Positions 1 to 10,654 of a stretch of 64,000 nucleotides of DNA are shown one piece after another. The position numbers and the translations under genes are program-made. Origin of the DNA: Cichorium intybus (taxonomy: Eukaryota; Streptophyta; Magnoliopsida; Asterales; Asteraceae); assembly GCA_023525715.1 (NCBI GenBank), contig CM042014.1:22294563-22358562 (forward strand). The letters are read 5' to 3'. How positions within the stretch are numbered: the stretch's first letter is position 1; every line of letters begins with the position of its first letter. Below the pieces are notes generated by a model. The model was not told where the DNA came from, ran no database searches, and worked only from the letters and a program-made list of their open reading frames with translations.

Positions 1-1987
1 ATTCACATTCAAAATCCGGACTTGTCCACTCGTTATCCGTGTGTATATCTTTATTAGATCCTAAAAGATCATCCCCTTCATCTTTATTTAATTCTTTTCG
101 AGGTCAACACATGTATGAATCACCTGTAAAAGTCAACCAAGATACTGTAGATGCAATGCTGCCAAAACTTGGTGACTTGTTAATGTTATTAAATGTCTCA
201 CTTGATGAAAAAGTATTACCAACTTCATATGGCCAATTAAAGCCGCCTCTTGGCAAGCATCGTTTAAAGATTGTGGAGTTCATAGCAGTTTTATTAAAAA
301 CCGGGAATCAAACTACACAAAAGGAATTAATCGCTTCCGGAACTATCCAAAGAGTTCTTGATCTTTTCTTTGAGTAAGAACTATTATTTTATTATTATCA
401 ATCAATATGGTTTAGGATTTAATAGTTTTAAATTTAACTAATGTAGGTACCCGTTTAATAATGCGTTGCATCATCATGTTGAGAGCATAATATATTCGTG
501 TTTAGAAAGTACAAATGACACCATCATTGATCATCTATTCCAAGACTGTGGCTTGATAACAAAGATCCAACAAGCAGATAATTATCCCGCAGTAAATCAG
601 GTAACTGTGGATAATAGATATCAACATATTGTTAATTTCTTTTTCTAACTGCATATGTAATATATCTATGCAGCCAACATTGCTGGCTTCCGGAAGAAAT
701 GCACCCCGAGTTGGAAACCTGGGACACGTCACACGCATTGCCAATAAAATCTTCCAGCTGGCAAATAGTGATAGCCGTATCCAGTCACACATTAAGGTAA
801 GTTGTTATTTAAAGAATATTTGTTTATTAATAAGATAAATAATTTATTCCATGTGATGTATTATGTATAGGAAAGTAGTGGATGGAACGAGTGGCAGGCT
901 TCAGTTCTACAGGAACGTAACATGGTTGAAAATGTGTACAGATGGACTTGCGGGTAAGTTATTATTTATAGAATCTTTAATTAAATATAAAGAGAAATAA
1001 CTTATTATTATTTTTTATGAGAAATTACAGTCGGCCATCTGCACTACAAGAGAGAAGTAGAGACAGTGATGAAGATGACATTCATGACCGAGACTATGAT
1101 GTTGCTGCTTTAGCAAATAATCTAAGTCAAGCTTTTAGATACAACATATACGACAATGAAGAAACTGAAGAGGTAAACTAAAAAACTGATTTATTTATTA
1201 TTATTTTAGTTTCAGCAAAATATTATGTTGTTTGATGTTGAACTTAATTTCAGGGTGGTCATGGAACTCTTAATCGAGACGATGAGGTAATAATATCCCA
1301 TTTTAAATTTTTATTCGTTTTGCTGTAAAGTTAATTATTTTTTATGAAATGCAGGAGGGTTATTTTGATGATGAGTCAGCAGAAGTTGTGATATCATCAT
1401 TGAGGTTAGGTGATGAACAAGGCAGTTTGTTTACAAATTCGAATTGGTTTGCTTTTGAAGAAGAGAGAACGGGTGATTCGCATTCACCAATGGACGAGAT
1501 CAATTTAAATACTACATCTAACGGTGGTAACAACAGCAGTGATGATGAAGTGGTGGTAGGTGAGGATGATGATTTACTTGATAAAAAAAATCCATTTCTC
1601 CAACACAATGGGACGAAACAGGAGGAAGATCTGTTTGCAGGTAGGCCTATGCCCGAATGGGTCGGGTCCGGGAATCCGTTTCTGGATTACGAAAATACCC
1701 CTGGTGTTTCGGTTGGAGAATCTGTATCAAATGCGAATGGGTCGTGTGATTTGAGCCAAAAGGGTGGTGGTTTGTTTGAAGAAGATGTGGAATTTGTAGG
1801 GGTAGAATCGGAAGGGACGGAAAAGGCGATGGATCGGGCTCTTGAGGAGGGGATTGTAGGAGAAGCGGGGCCTTTGAAAAAAACGGAGGTAGGTGAAAAA
1901 GACGAAAATGGGGCTGAGTCGAAGGATTTTAACGATTCCAATTACTGGAGGGTTGACCAAGAGGTTTCTGTTCCTGTTTCTGAGTGA
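1..1987 (+). CDS. SIT4/PP6 phosphatase-associated (SAPS domain) protein, 3' part
   Basis: C-terminal part of a SAPS-domain regulatory subunit of a PP6/SIT4-type protein phosphatase; the 5' part lies outside the window. Exons read as 1-373, 447-600, 674-796, 871-953, 1031-1172, 1254-1286 and 1355-1987, all with GT/AG borders and matching phases (GA|G gives E; GG|T gives G). The frame is open from base 3. Family-typical stretches include LLDPKRSSPSSLFNSFRG, GKHRLKIVEFIAVLLKTGNQ, NNALHHHVESIIYSCLES and GRNAPRVGNLGHVTRIANKI. The last exon is long, acidic and low in complexity (DDEVVVGEDDD), as in plant members, and ends WRVDQEVSVPVSE. Family assignment is from recollection of plant homologues; which paralogue it is cannot be told. 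The protein would act as a scaffold that recruits the phosphatase catalytic subunit (family knowledge). Confidence 0.88.
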
Positions 1988-2548
1988 GGGTTGACTAAAG
2001 CAAAGCACAAGAAGACATGAATGTACAGAGTATAATTTTGTCTCGTGAGTTGAGTGTTGTACGTATTTATTTGTTTAATATTGGTCAGGTTTTTGTTTTC
2101 TATTATATTATGTTTTGTCCCATAAATTTCATGTGTACCAGTTGAGTTGCTTCTTTAGTGTATTAATTTGTTGTTATGTTAGACAAGGAAAAAAGAAAAA
2201 AAAAAACTTTGGTTAAATCAAATGTAATGTAGAGATTCCAACTTGTCATTTGAAATGCATCAGGCACAAGATGTTCAATTGTACCGGACCATTAGGGGCT
2301 AGGCTCACATCTGGCTATAGCTTGGGTTTTTGGCCCTGAGCCTAAAATGACTCCAATAAAGATCCATAAACTCAGAAAAAAGTTTGCTTGATTTCATTTG
2401 TATTACAATACTGCTTTGAGTTCGAGTTTGGATCAAAGTGCATGTTTATTGTGTATTACTGTTTGATAAATTGTTACTTGCCTCTATTTTGTAAAATAAA
2501 AAATAAAAAAAAATCATTTATTGGAAAACTTTAATAACAATGTTAGAA
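1988..2548. other. 3' flank of the SAPS gene
   Basis: Probable 3' UTR and spacer. It is T-rich just after the stop and has AATAAA-like words near 2354. No other gene seen. Confidence 0.5.
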
Positions 2549-2706
2549 GAGAAATTGTATTTATTTCTACTTTTTATTCCTACCCATGTGAAATTATGAC
2601 AAGTGTCATATTTAATAAAATAAATAATATTTTAAGACACCTGTCACAATTACACGTAGGTAGGAACATGAGTAGGAATAAAAAGTAGGAACAAATACAA
2701 TTTGTC
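2549..2706. mobile_element. Mutator-type MITE, copy 1 (158 bp)
   Basis: Nearly the whole element is an inverted repeat. It starts GAGAAATTGTATTTATTTC and ends in the reverse complement of that end (one mismatch, TTTGTC). It is flanked by a perfect 9-bp direct repeat ATGTTAGAA (2540-2548 and 2707-2715). A 9-bp target duplication and a terminus beginning GAGA fit Mutator-like transposons. Two relatives lie at 9319-9544 and 61094-61263. It has no coding capacity. Confidence 0.88.
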
Positions 2707-2715
2707 ATGTTAGAA

Positions 2716-3278
2716 ACATCACTGTTGGAAAAGTGGAATACAAGTTGGGTGAGCATCTACATTAACCACTATCTAATCAATCTATTTGCACAATGTGTTT
2801 ACTACGGGGAAGAAAACAGAGCTATGCTCGAGTGCATGTCAGAATGCGCGAATTGCATGCTTGTATCAGTTAACTTTCATGGAATTTGGTCTAATGAATC
2901 AGCAATCTCTTTTTGTCCTAAATTTACACCAAACCATCTTCAAATCTCTAGTCATATTTTTTTAAAAGGCACCTTCACCTCCAATAATATCTTGCCTGCC
3001 ACCTACTTGTTGGCTTTTCAACTTTATGTGATACTTGCCCATTTCACAGCAATTAAAATCATTCCTTTTTCCGTATATTTTGGCAACAGATCCACTGTGT
3101 TGAATAGCTTTTTAAGGTACTAGGTACCTTCCTTATTTATTGCCAGTCGGTCTACTTATTGCATCTTAAATAAAAAGGTTCTTCTTGTTTCGGTTGATGG
3201 CTGATCTTGTCGGTGCATGTTTTATTACGTATAAAAACGTGGAGGTGGGATCCCCATCCAACTAAAAAATCCTAGTTT

Positions 3279-3310
<32 letters not shown>

Positions 3311-3728
3311 AGATCTGTGAGCTGTGAATCAGAGTGCTAACCCCACACCAGTTGCTTGCATGTGTACGCACATGCCAATCAAACATATATTCTCTCCCGA
3401 CTCGCCTTCACAACAAATACCCATAATCTTAATTCTAAACCAAATCAGCAAGTAAGCGTCTGCCAAGTGGCATTTATTTGGTTTGGTTGGATTAAATTTC
3501 TACAATATTTAGTATTTACACCTGAATAATAGTCATTATTATATAATACTAAATATATGATACATACATCACATATTTCAATAGCCTCTCGTTATCTATT
3601 GTATCCTCTTTTATCACATTATTTGATTTATTTCCACGATACAAGTTAACATGGATTTTTGTTTGTTCAGACATACGATACAAAATGCTGACAGAGAACG
3701 GTTATTCTTTTACCTCCAAATTATCTAG
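2716..3728. other. Spacer, with (TG)n at about 3281-3310
   Basis: A 138-codon open frame (2707-3123) begins in the MITE target duplication and matches no family I know, so I do not call it a gene. A (TG)n microsatellite lies at about 3281-3310. The rest looks like ordinary AT-rich spacer. Confidence 0.5.
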
Positions 3729-4015
3729 GTGCGTTTGGTTACGGAAAATTTTCAAGTTTTCCAAGAACTTTTTTTTAAGAAAAATAAAAAGTTAGAAAAC
3801 GCGTTTAGTTAATCAAAATTTCCAAAAATTTTCTAAAATTACAAATAACTTGCAAAACTCAAAATTGTTGTTTTCCACGGTTTTCTAATTTTTTAAAACA
3901 GAATTTGAAAACTTAATTAATTTAACCAAACGCATTTTCTACTGAAAATGAAAATAAAAACTCCACTTTGTTTTCCAAAAAACTGAAAACAATTTTCCAC
4001 AACCAAACACACCCT
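3729..4015. mobile_element. Foldback (MITE-like) element
   Basis: The left end GGTGCGTTTGGTT pairs with the right end AACCAAACACACCC, and much of the interior (GGAAAATTTTC... and ...GAAAACAATTTTCC) is also complementary. Ends of this style are common in plant hAT-like MITEs, but I could not find a convincing target-site duplication, so the superfamily is open. Confidence 0.6.
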
Positions 4016-4442
4016 TAACTTTTTGAAAGAAAACTCATTTAGGGTTATCTAATAATTCAACCAAGACAAACATCTAATCGTAATTAGCCAACAAACAACA
4101 ATGTCCACAAACACAAACTCATATTAGGCATAAAGCTCAAAGTCAATCGCATGATCAAGCATTTAGTCAACATAAGCATCATTTTTGTCTTTCTCAAGTA
4201 CATACTACAGAAAACCAGAAAATCTACTAAGAATTGTCTTAAACAAAAGTCAATTGCAACATTACTAAGCAAATATGGACATAGGGCCCGTGTGATTCGA
4301 ATTCTCAAGTCCATGTTCACCACTTTGCACACTTATATTCCAATTTCTGCAACAAAATCCATTCACATTGTCAAATTATAAATGTTTATATTCTATGTAT
4401 AGTGTATACTAACAACAAATAAACATAATTTCAAATATTTGG
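4016..4442. other. Spacer downstream of the ARF gene
   Basis: This is the 3' flank of the minus-strand ARF gene and probably holds its 3' UTR. Short open frames on both strands match nothing I recognise. Confidence 0.5.
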
Positions 4443-4543
4443 TCACCTTTTATCATTGTGGTTGCATGCATCCAAAGGAATAGTCAGCCTTCTAGCTTTT
4501 CTCACAAATTCACTGTACCATAACACAAATATATAAACAAAAC

Positions 4544-4574
<31 letters not shown>

Positions 4575-6494
4575 CTTTCAACAATAAATGAGACACATTT
4601 GTAACACATACCTGAATGGTTCATCACCAATTCGTTTCACATCACCTTCTGAATCTTTATAAATCACATGAGCATAAGAATTATCAAAATTCCCAATTCC
4701 AAACAAATTTCCCAAAGTAGTCTCAAGTTCTTCATAAGATTCAAGAACAGAAAGGTCAAGAGTTCTTCCAACATCTTCAGATTCCAAGAACACTTTACAA
4801 TGACCACTTTCCAATCCTTCTTTCTTCAAAAACTCAATTCCATTCTTGTTTGACAAATGTGGAAGAACTTTTGAATCTATAACTCCCTGGTCAACATGTA
4901 TCGGTTGACCAAACAGTAAAAACAAAGGTGCCTTAACTTTCTCATCACTTTTCTCCATCTTAAAACTAGAACTTCCCATGGTCAACAAACATGACACGTC
5001 ATCTTTATTGTCATGTTCATTCATGTCATCATCATGTGAATAAGGAAAAAGACCCAACTGAAGTTTGTGGGTATTAAGGTTGAGATCCAATAATGGGATC
5101 CCAAATCGAGCATGCCTGGCTCCCTGAATGCTTGCAGGATTACTGCTAGGCCCAAGGGGGTTGCCTGAAAAGGACGAAAAGACGTAATCGCCCTCCGGTG
5201 GTAAATCCGGGGGTTGGGGTAACCGTAACTTCTTTCTTTGTGGTGAAAAGGGTGAGAGATGAATAACTGGCATAGTTGACACAAGTTCAACTAACCATGG
5301 ACTCACCCGTTTCACATTTTGCAAGAGATCCGGTTCATCCCAATTGACCTGAACCAAGGGTAAAAATGTCACAAAAGGGTAAAAGAAAGATGGAGAATCT
5401 TTAAGTTTTAAATATGTTACCTGTAGAAGTCGCCATGGGGAATTGGGCCAGTGAAAAGGGTCAGCAACATCAACAGAAGAAACAGTTCCCATGAACCAGC
5501 TTATACGTGCTGAATCTTCTGTTTCAAATGCCATTTTGAATCTCATTCCAACACACCATTGACTGGTCAACGAGGCAGTCAAAGAAGAAGCTTTCACACA
5601 GAAATCTGGAGTGCTTGCACGTGGGTAAAAAGAAACCTTAAATGGCTGACCATTTGCAGCAAGAGATGTAGCTTCAATAACATCTTCAGGCCTCACTTTC
5701 CACCTTCCAGTTATATTTCTGTTAATGCCATTTCTCATTAACTTGTTCTCATTGTCACGCAAGAAAGAAGAAAAGCCACCATAGAAAGAAGAAGAGTTTG
5801 GGGAATAAGAATTCCAGCCAGAAGGGGAATCGGGACCGCCAATTCCGCCTCTTTTAGCCCGTCTGATTCCGACACAGAGATCCCCATTCTCTGCTCTCAC
5901 GAACACAATGGAATCACCAGCAACTAACTTCTTCTGGTTCACGAAAGTACTCCATCCGGTAGTTAAAAGATGTCTTCTAGGAGTCCCTCTGTAGATATGC
6001 CTAAACTTCCAAATCTCACCATGAACATCTTTAGCAATCACAGTCTGAACAGGGGGGTCAGCTGAATAATCCAAACGAGGGAATATTGTTTCAGCACAGT
6101 AACGAGGGACAGAAAAACCTCCACCATTGTTGGCGTCTGATTGAGTCAATGTTTTTGCAAAAGAAGAGGGCTTCTCTGAAGAGTCAGGTGCAACCAAAAC
6201 CGAATCATCAATGTCACCATTGTAACTGATATCATTGTTTCCAAGAGGAATCAATCTCAGCTTGGCGTAAACTTCGTCTGTTTCCATGTCTGCTAGAAAC
6301 TTGACATCAATCACCCTGCACAGGATGAAAGCTGGAACCCTAGGTATGGCACCAAAGTCGACATTAGTGAGTGTATGTTCAGCGTGACCTTGAGGGAAGT
6401 AGTAGACATAGGAATTCGGTAAAGGCATTTGAATCATTCCACCAGCACAGGCGTGCCATAGCTGAGGGTTTACACCCTTCTCAACTTCGCTCAT
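4443..6494 (-). CDS. Auxin response factor, ARF10/16/17 (miR160-regulated) group
   Basis: Class C auxin response factor, a nuclear DNA-binding regulator of auxin-responsive promoters. Coding exons (minus): 6494-5421, 5348-4612 and 4512-4443, 626 codons plus stop. The start MSEVEKGVNPQLWHACAGGM is typical of the group. B3 DNA-binding domain is at about residues 112-214 (FAKTLTQSDANNGGGFSVPR...RRHLLTTGWSTFVNQKKL). The ARF dimerisation-associated region is at about 278-358. The C-terminal PB1 domain holds the acidic OPCA motif (YKDSEGDVKRIGDEPF). The middle region lacks a glutamine-rich block, which fits a repressor-type ARF. Intron 5349-5420 is 72 nt, in frame and free of stops, so the gene can be misread as having 24 extra residues. 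The last exon (70 nt) restores the conserved end EFVRKARRLTI and stops at 4443-4445. Splice sites are GT/AG; phases agree. A miR160 site lies in exon 2. Confidence 0.92.
5113..5133 (-). promoter_or_regulatory. miR160 target site in the ARF mRNA
   Basis: The plus strand here equals mature miR160 (as I remember it) at 18 of 21 positions, so the minus-strand mRNA is complementary. All three mismatches fall in the miRNA 3' part (positions 15, 20, 21). Positions 2-14, covering the seed and the 10/11 cleavage site, are fully paired. The site encodes IQGARHA, the conserved place for this site in ARF10/16/17. Direct pairing is seen; cleavage is inferred. Confidence 0.88.
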
Positions 6495-7513
6495 GCTTGC
6501 CGGCTGCTATTAGATCCCTAATCTTCGAAAATGTCTAGAATCAAAGGCTACCTCCTTGATTAGATCGTTACTCTGTCTCAGTAAATGCAGTGGGAAATGA
6601 AATATTGGCAAATTCAAGTAAACCTATATGAGCGTAGGCACTTGAAATGCAAAACAACAAACAGGACAATAATCAGCCTCGATACTACAAGCGGAGACAG
6701 TACTCACATACATGATACTTAATACACACACATAAAGAAGGGGAGAGAAATTACCTTCAAGGTTAGGTCAAGATAAAGGAATATAGTACGTAGCGCATGC
6801 CTTCAACGTACAGAGACTTGAATAAGAGAATATCCCGCAACCACAATGATTTCCTACCACTGGTTCTATTATCTCACCAGTAAAACCCTAGGTACGAATC
6901 AAAACAAACTCTGTACCTACAGGCCTCAACTCAACCTCCATTAAAGTTCTACTCCACAGACATTTATACTCGACAACAAACCGATCTGCAAAAAGGTATC
7001 TCTTCGCCTGTTGAGAATCACACATTTAGCGCTTCTTCAACAACCCGAAACAACACCTCCATCGTCGATCGTAAACATCTCCGAATCAATTGGAAATCTT
7101 CAGAATCGAGCGTACTCTACTCACATATAGAGATATAAAGACGAACAGAGTACCGGACAGAAGGAAACAGGAGACGAGTGATGAGCCATGGCAGGTACCT
7201 CCACGAGAAAAGTTAAAATCTACAATTTCTCTCTCTAAAACATACACTGTCCCCACACATACACTCTCGTTCTCTCTGTAACCCTACCAATGATGTGAAA
7301 TTTGTTTGTTCTTATCTCCTTCACTCTTCGTTCACTCTAAAAACGAACCAGAAAATATTTTAGGAATTTAATGGGATGATACAAGTGAACCAAATACCCA
7401 GTGCTAACATTTTTCAGTACAGACCCGATTGTATTAATGGACATATTTGCAGATGTATGGAATTGTTTATTCAACGTGTTTATTTGTTTGTAGTAGTTAG
7501 ATATTTTTAATAA
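6495..7513 (-). promoter_or_regulatory. ARF 5' UTR and upstream region
   Basis: Region upstream of the ARF start codon on the minus strand, probably with a 5' UTR intron, since several GT/AG candidates exist. TGTCTC-type auxin-response hexamers occur at 6574-6579 and, inverted, at 6694-6699; hexamers of this length can occur by chance. A small open frame at 7090-7281 matches no family. The region ends at a Pack-MULE insertion 1.0 kb from the start codon. Confidence 0.45.
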
Positions 7514-7718
7514 GAGTAAATTACAGATATGGTCCTTGAAGTTTACCAAAATTAACAAATAGAACTCAAGTATCCGATTTTCACTATATGAGTCATTAAA
7601 ATTTGCAAAATACAATAAATCGGTCCCTGAGTAAAGTAAAAAAAAACTAAAATACATTTTTTAATTTCTTTTTTCTTTTTCTTTGAATTTATTATTTATT
7701 TTATTAATAAAAAAATTA

Positions 7719-8000
7719 CCCAAAAGAAAACCTCGAAATCTCTACAAGAAACAGTTCAGTTCAGATTCAAACGATCATGTACTGTCAATAATCCCAAAAG
7801 AAAACCTCGAAATCTCTACAAGAAACAGTTCAGAATCATCGGAGAAGAAAGTAGGGTACACTGAAAGCGTCAAAATTGAACCGGACCAGAAAGTAGTGCA
7901 ACAAGAGATTGTAAACATGTATTTGAAAAGCATGAACCAGTTCACTGAAGCTCTAGCGAAGATGAAGCTTCCAATGGATAAAGGGAAAGAATTACGATGA
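7719..8000 (+). pseudogene. Captured gene fragment, conserved plant C-terminal segment
   Basis: The open frame ends in EIVNMYLKSMNQFTEALAKM followed by KLPMDKGKELR and a stop. I have an unverified memory that this kind of segment is shared by uncharacterised plant proteins; no function is known to me. The 5' part is internally duplicated: a block starting CCCAAAAGAAAACCTCG occurs at 7719 and again at 7793 (period 74 bp). There is no plausible gene start and it sits inside a Pack-MULE, so I treat it as a captured 3' exon piece rather than a gene. Confidence 0.55.
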
Positions 8001-8253
8001 AACAGAGTCAAACGGAAAAGGGTCAAAGTCAAACCCAAAAGTGTTTTATGGGAGCAGAGCATTCTTTTGAATGGTGTTATTTGATTGTGTCGGAGGTAAT
8101 TTCATGTTTCTTAAGGTTCATAGATGAGAAATAAGATGGTTTGTGTCGTACAACCCCTGTTGTACCATCTCAATTCCTTTCCAAGGTACGAATCTGGTGA
8201 AAATTTCATTGTTTCCTGGACTGTACACCAGTTCATTTAGAAAAAGATTATTG

Positions 8254-8772
8254 TTACGATGACGTCACACCTACAATTATGTATAACGAGTTGTAATCGA
8301 TTGTAAACCCTAGGGTTTTCCCCAATATAGCGATTACTCCAGCAAACAGGAGGATACTTAGCGAGATCAGAAATAGGATAGTTTGGGCTAGAATGGCAGT
8401 TGAAACGAGCGGCAGGAAGGAGAAGGTTAGGGAGTTGACGGCGGCGAAGTAGTTTACCGGCTTACCTATTAAAACATTGTATGTAGTGTAGGAGGTCGTA
8501 GCTATGGCACAAAGAGCGAGGAGACAGACGATTAAGATGTAAAGGAGGTGGAATATTACAACTTTCAGATGATCTGTGAGAAACTTGTGGAAGAGGTCGA
8601 CGGTGAAGAAGTTGTCAGAGAGGTGGATGGAAGGGGTGATGACGAGAGAGAATGAGAGAGGAAGGGCGAATAGGGATAAGGCGAAGAAGTGGTTGAAGTT
8701 AGCTTTCACGATCCCCCTTGACTCGGAGAGTACGGTGCTAAGGTTAACGGTGTGCACCGGTGTCATTTCCAT
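8254..8772 (-). pseudogene. Captured fragment of a multi-pass membrane protein
   Basis: Frame of 172 codons starting MEMTPVHTVNLSTVLSESRG, followed by at least four strongly hydrophobic segments (for example HLLYILIVCLLALCAIATT and LVSTAILAQTILFLISLSIL). This resembles the N-terminal half of an uncharacterised family of plant multi-pass membrane proteins, which to my memory are about twice this length. The frame runs to VGVTSS and stops inside the Pack-MULE. A second frame just upstream (about 8770-8830) holds proline-rich sequence that may be the displaced native N-terminus. Expression or function is not shown. Confidence 0.55.
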
Positions 8773-9237
8773 GGAAGCGGCTGATCATGCTGGTGGGGAT
8801 GGGTTTGAAGGGGGAGGTCTGCATCTTTTCATCCATTTCTTTATGAGAGAGAGAGAGAGGTGGGTGGGGTGGGGTGGGTTTTTTTACTTTTTATTTTTTA
8901 ATTATAAAAAGAATATAAATAAAAAGATAAAAGAAATAAGAAAGGGTAAGAATGTCATTTCATATGGACCTGTGAACTATTTTGAAACCTCAGGGACCGA
9001 TTTGTCGTATTTTGCAAACCTTAGTGACCCATATAGTGAAAATCGAATAGTTGGGTGCTCTCTGTTAGTTTTGGTAAACCACATGGACCATATCTGTAAT
9101 TTTTCTTTTAATAATAAGTAATTGGTGTTTGAATATGTTAAAATTTTAAACGATTATTGATTTTTTTTTTTGGATAAGTTAGTGAGTTTGGTTTATTTAA
9201 AATAGTTAAGGACTTGTTTAACTCAATTTACAAAATC

Positions 9238-9238
<1 letters not shown>

Positions 9239-9314
<76 letters not shown>
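9239..9314. repeat. (TA)n microsatellite
   Basis: Uninterrupted TA dinucleotides; the right end supplies part of the target duplication of the adjacent MITE. Confidence 0.97.
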
Positions 9315-9315
<1 letters not shown>

Positions 9316-9318
9316 CAT

Positions 9319-9544
9319 GAGAAATTGTATTTATTTCTACATTTTATTCTTACTCAAGTTCCTACCTATGTTAAATTGTGACGAGTGTCTTAAAGTATTA
9401 TTAATTTTATAAAATATGACACTTGTCAAATATTTGACAAGTGTCATATTTAATAAAATTAATAATACTTTAAAACACTTGTCACTATTTAACAGGAATA
9501 TGAGGATGAGTAGAAATAAAAAGTAGAAATCAATACAATTTCTC
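9319..9544. mobile_element. Mutator-type MITE, copy 2 (226 bp)
   Basis: Starts GAGAAATTGTATTTATTTC and ends in the matching inverted sequence ACAATTTCTC. It is flanked by a perfect 9-bp duplication ATATAACAT (9310-9318 and 9545-9553). It is longer than the other two copies because the interior contains an extra TGACACTTGTCAAATATTTG-type inverted block. Confidence 0.9.
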
Positions 9545-9553
9545 ATATAACAT

Positions 9554-10654
9554 TTATCAATATGTTAGATATTATTCTTAAGGTCAAATAAACCTTTATC
9601 GTTTTTTAAATCAGAGAATTATATTGTTAATCATTATAGTTTTCAAATAAACAAAATAACATAAATAATATATTTGTGAAAAATTAAAAAAAATTGTCAA
9701 TGTGTAATGATTTATAAAAATGATTCATATCTAAAACATAATTACAAAAATGGTTTCCTTGTAAAAAAATATATACAAAATTATAGAAATGTTAATGTAT
9801 AAAAAGAGAAAATTACAAAAATGATCATTATATAACAAAATTACAAAAATGCCCTCTATGTTAGAAAAAATTACAGAAATGATCATTACGTGTAAGACAA
9901 TATTAAAAAAATAGTTCATATGTAACAAAATAAAAGAAATAGTTCTATCTAAGACTCATGGCTGCCTCATCCAACTTTCAAATTTTCTATTTTGGCCAAT
10001 TGCTCGATGTGGTACTTAGAGTCGCGTAATCTATTCCAAACTTTGATGGAGATATTATAAGTACAAAGCTCTCCATGTGATGATGACTCGCTTAATCTAT
10101 TCCTCCTTTGACTCCAATGAAAGGAAGAATACCAGACAAGCCCATTATTAAAATGAAAAGATATGCATTTGAGATGATTGAGAGACACACAATCTCAAAA
10201 GCAGGGGAAAAGATAATGTTTAGTGTATGCAAATAGTATGGACACAAAAAAGCAACATGCGGTTAATTGGAAAGGCCCTCCAAACTGTGATTTAGAAAGA
10301 AACAAAGGGTGAGACAAAGGTAAGAATATGTGGATATGGCAGGGGTGACAACCCATGGATCTGTATAATATTAGACGATTGTGTAATATAAAAAATTCAA
10401 TATGGAATGTAGGTAAGCAAAGATTATGGCTCAAGTAAAAGTTAGAAAAACATCAGAGGGGATTATAAAGAAGAAACTGGGAAAATAGTCGAAGGAAATG
10501 ATGGTGAAGGCAATAATTCCAATAGATTTAGATTAGGTTTTAGTAGGGTGTTTGTTGTGGTGTGTTAAAACTTTGTTTACTTTAATTTGTGGTGTATTTT
10601 TTAAAAACAACTACTATTATGCAAAATGTGGTCCAAAACTACATATAAAAAAGA
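9554..10654. other. AT-rich spacer with a degenerate short array
   Basis: At about 9740-9950 the words ATTACAAAAATG / ATTACAGAAATG recur every 30 bp or so, a decayed tandem array. Frames at 9967-10188 and 10195-10434 (minus) match nothing I know. No gene called. Confidence 0.45.

Larger units (their letters stand above)
7514..9105. mobile_element. Pack-MULE (1592 bp) carrying two gene fragments
   Basis: Terminal inverted repeats of about 110 bp: the left arm starts GAGTAAATTACAGATATGG, and the right arm is its diverged reverse complement (ending ...CCATATCTGTAATTTTTC). The insertion is flanked by a perfect 9-bp duplication TTTTAATAA (7505-7513 and 9106-9114), which is diagnostic for Mutator-like elements. 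The interior has no transposase. It carries a plus-strand fragment (about 7719-8000) and a minus-strand membrane-protein fragment (8254-8772). Non-autonomous MULEs that capture host gene pieces are known as Pack-MULEs (established knowledge). Its TIR termini resemble those of the element at 48470-50021. Confidence 0.85.

Noticed and set aside
2707..3123. 138-codon plus-strand frame
   Set aside because: It starts in the target duplication of a MITE, matches no family I know and has no supporting gene structure.
4578..4611. ARF C-terminus RYVLQMCLIYC
   Set aside because: It is intron read-through; splicing 4612 to 4512 restores the conserved EFVRKARRLTI end.
5349..5420. 24 extra coding residues in the ARF (VTYLKLKDSPSFF...)
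   Set aside because: They interrupt a conserved stretch (WRLLQ / VNWDEPDLLQ) and have perfect GT/AG borders, so this is an intron.
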